The notes under the pieces: model-generated
Database searches by the model: none
Seen by the model: the letters and a program-made list of their open reading frames with translations, nothing else
What the model was told of the DNA's origin: nothing
Part shown: in pieces, positions 32,320-43,340 of the stretch
Numbering within the stretch: the stretch's first letter is position 1
How the letters are laid out: each line of letters begins with the position of its first letter
Assembly (NCBI GenBank): GCA_963580285.1
Contig: OY757019.1
Span: forward strand, 58,424,587-58,488,586
DNA: 64,000 bases
Source: Lucinisca nassula
Lineage: Eukaryota > Mollusca > Bivalvia > Lucinida > Lucinidae
Reading direction: 5' to 3'
Program-made: the position numbers and the translations under genes

Positions 32320-33350
32320 ACCATATATGGGTATGGCGGCCATTTTGGTCATGTGACCTGGACCTAAAACGGTTCCCCCAATAAATGCGCCTTATCGTAA
32401 GGAGCAACAATATATCTTATACTTTAGTACTGTATTCTGAATCGTTTGCAGGATAAAATGCATTCTCACTTTTCCAATACAAAAGCATATGTGTCAAAGT
32501 TTGACCTAGGCACAAAGAAGGTCAAGGTCAACCCAGGGTCACAATTTTAGCAATTTATGATGGACCTACGTCCCAGATGCTATTTATCAAGTTTCGTGGA
32601 AATCTGCACAGTGGTTCTGGAGAAGACTATTTTTGAAGTTTTTTTTTTACCATATATGGCTTGGCGGCCATTTTGGTCATGTGACCTGGACCCCATGAGC
32701 ATTTTTGGTTTCCCCATCCCACAGAGGCTCCATATGAAATTTGACTTCAATCGGCCCAACGGTTTCCGAGGAGAAGTTCGAAAATTTTCACATTTTTCGC
32801 CTCGGCGAGGCTATACTTAATGGAATGTAATATTTCGCAAGTTCATTGGTTATATCTCATTGATATCTATCAGTATGCCAAAAATTGTTTAAATATTCCA
32901 AGTGGTTAAGCCACTATCACCAATTTTCACAAACGGGTTACGGACGGAAAGACAGACAGACCATATATGACTTGGCGGCCATTTTGGTCATGTGACCTGG
33001 ACCCCATGACCAAATTTTGGTTCTCCCCATCCCATAGAGGCTCCATATGAAATTTGACTTCAATCGGCCCAACGGTTTCCGAGGAGAGGCAGTTCGAAAA
33101 TTTTCACATTTTTCGCCTCGGCGAGGCTATACTAAATGGAATGTAATATTTCACATGTTCATTGGTTAGATCTCATTGATATCTATCAGTATGCCAAAAA
33201 TTGTTTAAATATTCCAAGTGGTTAAGTCACTATCACAGATTTTCACAAACGGGTTACGGACGGACAGACAGACTGACAGACTGACAGAATGACAGACTGA
33301 CAGAATGACACGGCGATTTTAGGGCACTCTTAGAAAATCAACCAACTTCA
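32320..33350 (+). repeat. 311 bp tandem duplication
   Basis: Units begin ACCATATATGG/ACTTGGCGGCC at 32649 and 32960, with a diverged part-unit at about 32320. Each carries GGTCATGTGACCTGGACC, CGCCTCGGCGAGGCTATACT and ACGGGTTACGGACGG. The end is a (CAGACTGA)n run. Confidence 0.8.
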
Positions 33351-33835
33351 GTCGGTCGCTTTTTCTGTGGGTCGTGCAATTCCCATTGATGCTGTGAAAG
33401 TGACCAGATAATTTGCTTTGCTGTACTGTCACTAAACTTTACATCGAACAAAATACTGAACATTTAAATGTTTTGGTTCTAGGGTCAGAATTATAGATCT
33501 AGATCTAGAGGAAACAAAACCGTATGTATAAAGTTTTCTTGCACACCAGATAAGAAAGTCCTTAGTTTTAGCTTGGGATAGAAATTCTGTTCTAACCCTG
33601 GTGTTCTTACCCAAAATCGAATATTCTCGCGTGTTTGATAAATGCACTGGTTGAATACGACCTCATATGCGCCGCCGTTAAGGTTGACGTCACAGCACGT
33701 TACGTGACGTCACTAAAATCACTGTATTTTCATCACAATAGTGCATATGTCGGCCACCAAAATGACTGCAGTATTAAAAACCCACGCTCAGAAATGGAAG
33801 GTATGCAAGACAAAGACTCCAACATGGGCGTGAGG

Positions 33836-33932
33836 GTTGGATAGAAAAATCCGTTCCTCGGCATCACTGCCCGGCATCACTCGGCAAGCCTCGTGATGCC
33901 GGACAGTGATCCTCGGGACGGATTTTTCCATC
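33836..33932. repeat. Hairpin
   Basis: GGATAGAAAAATCCGTTCC pairs with GGACGGATTTTTCCATCC. The inner part is GGCATCACTG and CAGTGATGCC-like; imperfect. Confidence 0.6.
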
Positions 33933-33979
33933 CACCCCTTACACACATGTAAGATTCTTATAGAGTACATAAGACCGCT

Positions 33980-34313
33980 CTACCGGCCCCGATAGCTCAG
34001 TTGGTAGAGTGTCCGCTCCGGGGAACGGGAGGTCTGGGGTTCGATCCCGGGCCGCGACATACCAAAGTCGTTAAAAATGGTACTAGCTGCTCCTCGCTTG
34101 GCACTCAGGTTTACGGGGAAGAGCTAGGACTGGTCGATCCAGTGTCAGGATAATGTGACTGGGTGTGGTATCATGTAATGTGTTTGGGACATGATACTTC
34201 AGTGAGGCAGCACTATAAACGTGAGCATTGAGCTCCCTGTCGCAACCAGACACCGTCGTGATATGACTGAAAAATTGTTGAAAGCGACGTTAAACCCGAA
34301 TTCACACACACAC
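33980..34313 (+). mobile_element. tRNA-derived SINE, type 4
   Basis: The tRNA-like head GGCCCCGATAGCTCAGTTGG with GGTTCGATCCC box B is followed by a long body and the tail AAAGCGACGTTAAACCCGAA. (CA)n ends it. Perfect 13 bp target duplication ACATAAGACCGCT at 33967-33979 and 34314-34326. Confidence 0.92.
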
Positions 34314-34766
34314 ACATAAGACCGCTGCACAAACACTTAAATGCAAGTTGCGCGTCTTCTATACTAACCCATTGTATACTAGTAGACTCTTCCATTGCTA
34401 TATGTTTGACAAGTCCATTTGTCCTATAAAGGGTGTCAGCCTTATTTTTCGTTCCTATTCTGTTTTTTGACGGAAAATTCTGTTAGCAAATAGTGCAGGC
34501 CCTGATCAGACGCCGCGTTCTGTGGGTCTGATCTGGACGTGCAATGTTTATCAAGGTAAACCTTTATGGCTTTCTCGCATGCAATGGGCTAACACTGGAA
34601 GCAGGATGTGCTTAGATAGCGAAAAACGTTTTGGACTAAATGCTATTTATTTAGTACGAGAAACTTTACAACACGCCGTAGTTCAGAAAAAAATATGCAT
34701 ATGCAATACAGAGTTATCTTCCATGGTTCAAACATTAAATGTACCATTTGTTAGCGGAACATCCAG

Positions 34767-35001
34767 CAATACGAAAACACGCCTATACGAAGACATTGTA
34801 TACTTAACCGCTAAAAAACAAAATTTTCAGCTGAAACATTGCTATGATAACATTGCATTGATATTTTTCTTATTTCTGCTCAAAAATATAGATTGTGGGT
34901 ACTCGTTAGAACCGCCACAATCTATATAAAGAAATAAGGTATACCCCTGTATACCTCAGTTTTACCATATAAAAGTGGGGTTGAAGGAGGTTTTCGTGAT
35001 G
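34767..35001 (+). mobile_element. MITE family A, truncated centre
   Basis: Ends CAATACGAAAACACGCCTAT and GGTTTTCGTGATG; central palindrome lost after GAACCGCC. Confidence 0.75.
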
Positions 35002-35211
35002 GTAAAATCCGCTTTAAAGGAAAAAAAATTGGGTTTTCAAGGTTGTACATTGGCTTTCTTTCTGTTTTGTTGAAATTTGCTTTTGCACCCCCACACCCTC
35101 TCACTGAGGGCTTCGAACCAGCAATCGTAGCATGTTTGGAGGATAAATAGGAAGTACATCGCACATTTTCAGCTGAAAATGCAATTGTTCTTTAAGCTTC
35201 CATGCTTAACT

Positions 35212-35489
35212 CATTACGAAAACACACCTATACAAATACATAATAACCTTTATCGCCGAAAAAATGAAATTTTAAGATGAAAAATTGTAATATTTTTCTT
35301 ATTTCTGCTCCAAATATAGATTGTGTACTCGTTAGGACCGCCTCGATGATGCGGTGCTAACGAGTACCCACAACCTATATTTTAGGGCAGAAATAAGAAA
35401 AAATAAGGTTTACTCCTGTAAACCCCAGTTTAACAATATAAAAGTGGGATTCAAGGGGGTCAAAATTATACAGGCGTGTTTTCGTGATG
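35212..35489 (+). mobile_element. MITE family A, near full length
   Basis: CATTACGAAAACACACCTAT and AGGCGTGTTTTCGTGATG ends; centre ACCGCCTCGATGATGCGG. Confidence 0.85.
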
Positions 35490-35501
35490 CCGTAGATTAT
35501 T

Positions 35502-35885
35502 AGCTCACCTGAGCCGAAGTGCGCTTATTGTACAGCAAATATCCATTGTCTGTCTGTCTATCTGTCTGTCTGTCTGTCAACATTTTCAAATATCTTCTCC
35601 TCTGAAACCACATTGCTGATTAAAGTCAAATTTCGTGTGGAGCATTCGGGGAATATGGGAACGAAAGTTTATTCGCGGAGTCCAGATCACATGACCAAAC
35701 TGGCCGCCTGTCCATATAAGGTAAAACCCCTTAAAATCTTCTTCTTCGGAACTAGTGTGTTCAACTGATGACCCTTGGATGACCTTCAATCATTTAAGGT
35801 CAGATTCAAATTCTGTTGCATAGGCCGTTTGTATTGGAAAAAGGTCCAAACCGTGTATTTTTGCAAACGATTTCAGCCTGTTATC
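35502..35885 (+). repeat. Family E, single unit
   Basis: Opens TTAGCTCACCTGAGCCGAAG, then a TGTC run, then TCACATGACCAAACTGGCC. Confidence 0.7.
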
Positions 35886-35887
35886 TG

Positions 35888-36098
35888 AGACCGGCCTCGG
35901 GAGCTCAATCGGATGCGCGTCTGACTGGTGATCAGGAGGACGCCGGTTCGATACCTACCGGAGACGGCAACATTCTTTCGTGGAGTGTGATCGTGAAATC
36001 TTTTCTACGGCCATTCTCTCCCAACCACTGATTCAAGAAAGGCAATTGTCAGCCTCTGGCGAAAGAATGCGCACTGTACTGGTTAACCGGTTCTATGA
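35888..36098 (+). mobile_element. tRNA-derived SINE, type 2, 3'-truncated
   Basis: Head CCTCGGGAGCTCAATCGG and box B GGTTCGATACC; stops after GTACTGGTTAACC. Confidence 0.75.
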
Positions 36099-36142
36099 AC
36101 GGGTTACAATACACCACAGAACTAGACGATATGGCTTATATA

Positions 36143-37621
36143 CTGTTCACAAAAAGTAGGGGATATTCGGGTTCCTTCGAGCCCATCAGCCTAAACATTA
36201 GGAATAATCAGATATCAGGTATAGCATGTCAATTGACTTCCATCTGTGTAGATTCTATCGTTTAGCAGTATGATATTTATGCTAGAGTGGCGTAGCACAG
36301 GGGCATAAATTGTACATGGGGTAGCACGTGAACTTTAACATCAATTACAACCCGGTTTATTGATGCGAGATTTCGATAAAACTCTGTGTCGACTGTTGAA
36401 GTGTTGTATGAAACGATATCATAAACAAATTCGTTATTAGAACCATTATTCGGCAAACGGGAGGTCGACGTTGGAGACCTTTTGGTATGCTCCTGACCGG
36501 AAGTATGCAGTTGCAGACGGCAATTTTTATGAATACGTCACAGTCAGTTGTCATTCGACTATGGGCACTTTATCGTAGGGCAGGAGCAGTAGCGGATTTG
36601 CAGAAAAGTAGACTCCAGAAGAGTACTAACGGATGCGATGACCGCCCTGTTGTCAATCAAGCATTACGAAACCGAAGACTAACGTCAACAGATCTTCAGC
36701 AATACCTGCGCCGAGGAAAAGGGGTTAATGTCTGTAGACAGACGATGCGAAATCGCCTTCACTCGAGTGACCTTACGGCACGGCGCCCGCAAGTTGTACT
36801 GCCGTTGAAAGCTAGACACCGTAGAGCACGTTTTGCGTGGTGTACACAGGAACATTTATCAGTGGTCTCATGTTACGTTCAGTGACGAATCCCGGTTCGT
36901 GATGATCGTAAATATGTCTGGTGTCATACTGGTAAACTTTGTACAAACCCAGCTAGAGTTGCTCATGTAGGATGTGGACCAGGGTCTGATATGGCATGGT
37001 GTGCGATCCCCATGACTGGAAAAACAGACTTACATGTGTGCCAAGGTAGAGTTACAGGACTTTACTGTCGTGATAACGTATTGGCTCCCCACGTGATACC
37101 GTTTGCTCGACGCCACGGTCCTGGATTCGTCTTTCAGAACGATAAAGCTAGGGCTCATCGTACACGCGTCGTCACTCGACAAAATATTCGGACAATACCA
37201 TGGCCCGCGATGACTCCAGACGTATCTCACATCGAATACGTATGTGCCATCCTCGGAAAACGAGTCCGAAGCCGCAATCCGGCTCCAAGGACCATGGGTG
37301 AGCTTGGTGCAGCACATCAAGAAGGGTGGCGAAAGATCCCTCAGTTCTTGATTCGTAGACTAATTGGAAGTGTGCGACGACGATTAATTACCTGCTGTGA
37401 CAATCGAGGCGGTTATTGAGGGCTTGTGATAAATGGCGTTGACGCTTAGACGATTGGTGGCCGTGGCGCTACATAATGGCGTGATCTCTGGAATTCATGT
37501 GTGGTTCAATTTATCGATATTTGATAGTTCTTTGAATTAAATGCATCTTGGCCAGGTAACGTTTTATTTATTTTCCAATATTCAGCCTGCAAGTAAAATA
37601 TCCCCTTCTTTTTGTGAACTG
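36143..37621 (+). mobile_element. Tc1/mariner element, 1479 bp
   Basis: The terminal inverted repeats CTGTTCACAAAAAGTAGGGG and (right end, complement) CAGTTCACAAAAAGAAGGGG differ at two places. TA flanks both ends (36141-36142 and 37622-37623). The size and single transposase frame fit Tc1/mariner. It inserted into a diverged family G repeat, whose halves continue at 36110 and 37622. Confidence 0.9.
36463..37440 (+). pseudogene. Tc1-like DDE transposase, decayed
   Basis: A cut-and-paste transposase would bind the TIRs with helix-turn-helix domains and cut through a DDE RNase H fold. Visible parts: an HTH-like region ending SQSVVIRLWALYRRAGAVAD, then NRLHSSDLTARRP, then FSDESRF in a shifted frame near 36875. 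PGFVFQND follows at about 37120-37143 and TPDVSHIEYV at about 37211-37240. The two catalytic D residues (36884, 37141) and E (37234) are present. A frameshift pair surrounds the first, and the frame meets a stop at 36883. The second D and E are 30 residues apart instead of the 34 usual in Tc1, so a 12-base deletion is likely. I infer that this copy is inactive. Confidence 0.85.
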
Positions 37622-37960
37622 TATATATGGTTTTGGGCCAGACTCGCTAGTATCGGCCAATGACCCTCAGATATTTTCAAAAATCGACAAAGGAATCAAT
37701 GGTCCCAAAGGACAAGAAAATATAAACTACACTATGATGCAGGGCAGTGGGACGTTTAACGGTCCCCACACATTCCCAAATATCACCTGTGGTGACGTTC
37801 ATTATGTTCTATCCTCTGGAAGCAAGTAGTACACCACAGAACTCGAAAGTATGGAGACAATATGTTTTCGGGGCTAGACGAGCTAGTTTAGGCGATTTAG
37901 ACCTCATCACCGACCCTCAGATATTTTCAAGATTCAAGAATGGAATCAAGTCTTTAAGCC
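37622..37960 (-). repeat. Family G, diverged monomers
   Basis: CACCACAGAACT recurs at 36113 and 37832, with CTAGTATCGGCCAATGACCC and AATATAAACTACACTATG blocks matching the 383 bp unit in reverse. The Tc1 element lies in the first monomer. Confidence 0.7.
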
Positions 37961-37961
37961 T

Positions 37962-38062
37962 GCCCAGTAGAAGTGTAGATAGGTGAACTGACCAGCTCAA
38001 AAATGACCTTAAATAGTGTTGCATGGGCCGTTAAACTCTAATACAAACACACAAACAAAATC
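37962..38062 (+). mobile_element. SINE type 2, 3' end
   Basis: 5'-truncated: GCCTGCCCAG ... CTCAAAAATGACC and GGGCCGTTAAACTC, ending in CAAACACACAAACAAA. Confidence 0.75.
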
Positions 38063-38064
38063 AG

Positions 38065-38411
38065 CAGTTAGCTAAATGATTGAATGACATCGCTTGATCA
38101 TTCAAGGTGACCTTGACTCAAGGTCATTAAGATATGAATTTAGCGTCGCTTTTCTAGAAAAGCTTTGGCTCATTATTTGTATCCAAATTTCATATGAGAA
38201 CTTTAGGAACAAGGAAATGCAAATTAATCTATAAGAACTAGGTTGCATGACTAAAATGGCCGACACAACCGTATAAGGTAAAATCCTTTAAAAACCTTCA
38301 GAACCAGTGGGCGGATTGTCATTAAACTTGGTAAGTAGCATTGGATACTTGGGCTTACCAAAGTTTGTTCACATGATGATCCCTGGATAACCTTGACCTA
38401 TTGTAGGCCAA
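38065..38411 (+). repeat. Family E, degenerate
   Basis: GACCTTGACTCAAGGTCA, GACTAAAATGGCCGAC and TGGTAAGTAGCATTGGA blocks. Confidence 0.6.
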
Positions 38412-38413
38412 GA

Positions 38414-38637
38414 CATCACGAAAACACGGCAATACAATTATGTCCCCCTCAAACCCCGCCTTTATATAGAAAAAAAAAACTTGTGTTTTATAAGGATATA
38501 CATTATTTTACTTATTTATACTCAAAAGTAGATTGTGGGTACTCGTAAAACTGCCTTGCTGAGGCGGTTCTAACATGTTTTGAACAATCTATGTTTTGAG
38601 TAGAAATACAAATAAGAGGACCGTGATGATCCTGTAA
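38414..38637 (-). mobile_element. MITE family A, diverged
   Basis: CATCACGAAAACACGGCAAT start; centre CTGCCTTGCTGAGGCGGTTC; short right arm. Confidence 0.7.
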
Positions 38638-39534
38638 CGCTCACCTGAGCTAACGGATTCAATGTTTCAGAAAGTTTTAAACATTACTGAAGGACATATT
38701 CTGATGACAAGGCCAAAAACAGGCATTTCAGCAATCAAGGGGACATACCTCTATGAGAGATAGGCCGACATCATCAGTTGTCGAACTCATCACAACTTTC
38801 ATCCTCACCCTACCGGTATGTTAGTTTCATGAAGATCCAATAAAAAACAAAAGGGCTTGTGTTGACGACAAGGTCCAGAATAGGCATTTACAGCAAAGAT
38901 GTGGACATAACTCTATCAGTAGCTCGCCAGCATTGTTAGTTTTCAAATTCATTGAAGCCTTATCCCTAACTTACTATATGCTATTTTCAGGAAGATCCGT
39001 TCGAAACTTACCGACATATGTTGATGTCAACAAGACACAGAAGGTGTTTTTAGAAACACGAACATGTCCCCGGACCAAGGCCAATATTTTCTTTAAAGTA
39101 GGTCTAAGATCAAGGTCAAATGTTATTGTATGAGTGAGGAGCTCTTGCAACAAGGAAGCTACATGCCAGATGTTAAGACTCTATCTCGAACGGTTCAAAA
39201 GTTTTGAAAAGATAGGTCAAGGTCAAGGCCATGGGACAATTATTTTCGTATGTGTGGAACGCTCTTGGCACTAGGAACATACATGCAAAATTTGAAGGCT
39301 CTATCACAAACGGATTAAAAGTTACTATAAAGTGGGTCACAGGTCAGTGTCAAAGTCACAGGTCATTTTGCTTAAATTGGTGGGATGTCCTTGACACAAG
39401 GAACGAACATGCCAAATATGAAGGCTCTGTCTCTAATGCTTCAAAATTTATGACCAATGTAATTTGTTTCTTGGAAGCAGATCAGCGGCCCAGGTCAAAG
39501 TCAATATTGTTTACGAACCGACATGCACATATGG

Positions 39535-39699
39535 GAGAAGCCTCCGTGGTCGAGTGGTTACGCTACTCGCCTTGTAAACCAGGGGTCGCAGGTTCGATCC
39601 CGGGCTTCTCCAGACTTTCGGATGAGTCTTTAAACCGAGGTCCCGTCTCCGTATGACCTTAGCTGTTGGTGGGACGTAAAACTGAAACACTCACTCACT
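39535..39699 (+). mobile_element. V-SINE (RUDI-like)
   Basis: Head GCCTCCGTGGTCGAGTGGTT with a Thr-like TGT at the anticodon position, box B GGTTCGATCCC, V-domain CGGATGAGTCTTTAAACCGA, ACTCACTCACT tail. Perfect 12 bp target duplication ATGCACATATGG at 39523-39534 and 39700-39711, within a family J unit. Confidence 0.95.
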
Positions 39700-40892
39700 A
39701 TGCACATATGGAGGTTCTATCTCAAACGGTTGAAAAGTTATAATATAGTAGGTCACAGGCCAACGTCAAGGTCACATGTCAATTTTTTGCATGAGTGTGA
39801 AGCCCTTGGCCCTTGGAACATACATGCCAAATATGAAGACTCTAACCCTAACGATGCAAAAGTTATGATCAAGTAGGTCACAGGTCAAGGTCAAGGTCAC
39901 AAGTTAAACTATTTTAAATGAGTGGGAAGCTCTCGTCACAAGGAACTTACATGCCAAAAATGAGGGCTCTATCTTTAAAGGTTCAAAAGCTATGAGCAAT
40001 GTTATTTTTTCTTTGAAGTAGGAAATAGGTGAAGGTCAAGGTCAATATTATTTTGTATGAGCGGGAAGCCCTTGTCGCAAAGAACGTATGTGCCAAATAT
40101 GAAGGTTCTATCCCAAACGGTAAAAAGTTACAACAAATGTTATTTTTTCTTTAAAATATGTCACAGGCCAAGGTCAAGGTCAAAGTTCATATTTTTAATG
40201 AGTGGAACGCCCTTGACACAAGGAACCTACATGCCAAATTTGAAGTCACTGTCTCAAAGGATTTAAAAATCTAACAGCCAACAAATCAACAAATTTACGG
40301 CAAAATCAACATGTCCCGACTATAGCTACTGGGGACATAAAATGGGAATTTTCTGCAATGAAAGGGGCATAACTCTTATTATGATAAATTGGTCCATATC
40401 ACAAGTTTTCGAACCGTTATCACCAACCTACTTAGTTTTAGTTTCAAGAAGATCCGATTAAAGCTGAAAGAGCTGAAAGACTTATGGTAATGACAGGATC
40501 AAAAATGGGCATTTTCACCATGAGGGGACATAAGTATGACAAATAGGCCGACATCACCGATTTTCGAACTCATCCAAGCTTTTATCCCTGACTAACTTAT
40601 ATGTAAGTTTCTAGAACATTTGAAGGAGCATCGACGATGGCAAGGTCAAAATAAACATTTTCAGAAATCAAGGGGACGTAACAGTTTCCGGGAGATCCGA
40701 TTAAAACTGAAAGGGCTACTGTGATGACACTTTCGAATATGGGCATTTTCAGCAAAGAAGGGGACATAACTCTATGACACATAGACCGACATCACCAGTT
40801 TCCTATCTCAACTGACATTTTATCCCCAGCCCACTTATGTGTAAGTTTCATTGCGATCCGATCACAACCGAAGGTGCTACAGTGATAACATG

Positions 40893-41182
40893 ATTGATTT
40901 GAGGTTTAACGTCCCCGTCAACACTATTTATGTCATTGAGAAGACGTTGCTTCCAATTTTGTGGGACTTTTAACCGACATTGAGATGAAATGACATCTCA
41001 AGCCCTGTCGCCAAATGAAACAAATAGGGTTTATAACATGGACGGTCCTACTCGCACCGCTTTGCCTCGGCAGGCTTAGATCCTCTAAGCGGTTTACCAG
41101 TACTCGTGTGCGGTCGGTTTCAGCTCTGCGTGGAAGCATCATGCAGCCCATCTATTTCTTCAAGCCCAGATGGGTGGGAGCC
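40893..41182 (-). mobile_element. SINE-like type 3
   Basis: Minus-strand full copy, GATTTGAGGTTTAACGTCCC to AAGCCCAGATGGGTGGGAGC, inserted in family I. Confidence 0.8.
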
Positions 41183-41555
41183 GGCATTTTCATCATAGAA
41201 GGGGACATAACTCTATATGACATATAGGCCGACATCACCTGTTTTCGAACTCATCCAAGCTTTTATCCCTAACTAACTTGTATGTAAGTTTCTAGAGCAT
41301 TTGAAGGGGCATCGTTGTTGGCATGGTCAAAATACACAATTTCAGAAAAAGGGGACGTAACGCTATGGTTAATGGGCCGACTTAGCTGGTGATTGAACTT
41401 TAAGTTTTTATCCCATGCCACCTCATAAAAGTTTCAGAAAGATCCAATCGAAACTGAAGGCTACGGTGATGGCAAGCATTCTTCCATTGAATGTCCATTA
41501 GAGCCATGTGATTGCCATTGCAACCAAAGTTTTTATTTGGTTTTACCCCCTTTCA

Positions 41556-41668
41556 TTATTATTTCACTCATATCGAGCCGATCGTTAATCAGAGGTGGGC
41601 GAAAACCGGAGTACCCGGCGAAAAACCACCTGACCTTCCGTTGCAGAACTTGGCGTCTCACATTGCAA
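41556..41668 (-). mobile_element. SINE type 1, body fragment
   Basis: Minus-strand middle: TTCACTCATATCGAGCCGAT to GTTGCAGAACTTGGCGTCTC. The head is missing. Confidence 0.75.
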
Positions 41669-41827
41669 CCAAAGGTAGCATTCAATTTCGACAAGGAGCT
41701 TATATCATCAATACCCGCCCCTCCCCCACCCGCGAAGCATGCTACAGATGAAAAATGAATATGATCAGCCGGCAGGCTGCAGAGATATAACTAGTCAGAC
41801 GGATGTCGGATGGACTGTCATCCTATA

Positions 41828-42042
41828 AGCTCACCAGAGCTGTCGACCTAGGTGTGCTTAAAATGTCTGATTTTTTATATGAACATTTTCATTTTTGGTG
41901 GTGACAGTTTCAATATAATTGAATAGGCGTGTTATAGTAATGTAAATGTAAATTAGTCACTTAGGCTTTTTTATGAGTTAGGAAGCCTTTATGGGGACTC
42001 AACCCCCCCACCCCCCCCCCCACCCCCCCCCCCCCCCACCCC
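41828..42042 (+). repeat. Mixed repeat scraps and poly-C tract
   Basis: Family E opening (AGCTCACCAGAGC) at 41829, an A-MITE end (TAGGCGTGTTATAGTAATG) to 41942, and a C-rich tract at 42005-42042. Confidence 0.6.
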
Positions 42043-42057
42043 GTGAATTACCATTTA

Positions 42058-42303
42058 ACTTTCCGTTCCAAGGTGGCTCTTGTTTTATGGTATTTTTTTT
42101 AGTGTATCGCTTATATCTTTTTGTTTTTGAGAGCCAATTGGTCATTTTGTGGGAAAGTAACTGTCGTTTTAGCTTTCCGCTATTGCTGTTTCCATTAGGG
42201 TCTAGTTAGTTCATGCTTGTATTTCTTTTTATTTGTGTGTCTCGGATGGGAGTTGTGGTTTAATGGTATCGATTCCTGAGCATTGCCTTCACTTCTATTT
42301 TGT
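42058..42303 (+). mobile_element. Penelope pseudo-LTR, 5'-truncated
   Basis: TTCCAAGGTGGCTCTTGTTT to GCATTGCCTTCACTTCTATT, sense strand plus. Confidence 0.8.
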
Positions 42304-42439
42304 ATGGAAAAAAGGCCAAAGTCGAATAGTTTGGAAACTATGGCAGCCTATGATTAACCTAAATAAGTACATAACATGTGTGTGTAAGATCAACTTGTTT
42401 AACGACATTCAGGTATGAACATTTAAACTATTTTACTCA

Positions 42440-42746
42440 GAATCTACAGGAGCATATGTAACAGAATTTCAAAACAAGCTTTATGGAACAAAAGTGTTAA
42501 TTTGTTAATTTGTCACATGAACAATATGACCACCATGCCCATATATGGTTAAAAACACTTCAAAATTTTCTTCTCTGGAACCAATTGGCCGTTGGCGATA
42601 AAACGAGAAAAAGGACATTTTGATAACTATTGTTGCCTGCGAACTTCTAAGGCGTTCCACGACGACCGTTCCAAGACGGCTCTTTTGTTGTGGTTTATTA
42701 TTATTATTTCAGTTCGTCCATGCATGTCGTATCTATTGCTAATCTA

Positions 42747-42791
<45 letters not shown>

Positions 42792-42805
42792 CTCTCTCTC
42801 TCTTT
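42440..42805 (+). repeat. Family E piece, pseudo-LTR scrap and (TC)n
   Basis: 42480-42640 matches family E (ACCATGCCCATATATGG). 42662-42700 is a pseudo-LTR scrap (CCGTTCCAAGACGGCTCTT). 42752-42803 is (TC)n. Confidence 0.65.
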
Positions 42806-42809
42806 AATA

Positions 42810-43193
42810 TGAAGCCTTTAGGAGGCCTTCATGCGGACTGAACAAATTATTTGTCTAACTCGCGACGGCAGTAAGGGCGAGGATTGCGGCCGCGTAAAAT
42901 CGATTTAAGCACCCCAGTGGACTTCGTTTTATTGACCGTTCCAAGGCGGAACTTCTGTCACGGTATATTTTTGTTATGGTTTGTCTTTAAGTGTGTATAT
43001 CGCTTATATTTTTTTGTTTTGGATAGCCAATTGGCCATTTTGTGGGCAAGTGCTTGTCCCTTTGGCTTTCCGCTATTGGTGTTTCCATTAGGGTCTAGTT
43101 ATTGTTTGTGTTTTCCCTTTGGTGTCTCTGATGGGAGCTGTGGGGTAATTGTATCGATTCCTGATCATTGCCTTCACTTCTATTTTTTTATGG
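42810..43193 (+). mobile_element. Penelope pseudo-LTR, longer copy
   Basis: From GAGGCCTTCATGCGGACTGA through GGCCGCGTAAAATCGATTTA and CCGTTCCAAGGCGG to CATTGCCTTCACTTCTATTT. Confidence 0.85.
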
Positions 43194-43340
43194 CATGGAG
43201 GAATGTTTAGGTCACGTGACAAAGATGTACCGTGACAAATCCCCCCGCCCCCCAAAAAACTCTTCTCAGAAACCAAATTGTTCCATAAATACTCAGGACC
43301 TGTGCGGTTAAGGACCACTGGCTATTTACTATTTCCTAAT

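Larger units (their letters stand above)
38640..41480 (+). repeat. Composite tandem arrays (families I and J)
   Basis: Family I units of about 160-190 bp (38690-39010, 40320-40890, 41190-41480) share GGGGACATAACTCTATGA, GGCCGACATCACC and GTTTCATGAAGATCCGAT. Between them, about seven family J units (39050-40270) share AAGGAACATACATGCCAAAT and GTCAAGGTCAAGGTCAC. J seems to have expanded inside I. Non-coding. Confidence 0.75.

Noticed and set aside
33980..34060. Stand-alone tRNA gene
   Set aside because: The tRNA-like part is the head of a SINE with body, tail and target duplication; the same holds for the heads at 1075, 9898, 31127, 39535 and 48008.
39231..39656. 141-codon plus-strand frame
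   Set aside because: It runs through family J tandem units into a V-SINE; no domain.
42884..43210. Conserved peptide LDSQLAILWESNCPFGFPLL in many pseudo-LTR copies
   Set aside because: Similarity is explained by nucleotide identity of the repeat. It lies beyond the RT stop codon and frames are broken in several copies. A substitution-rate test would settle it.
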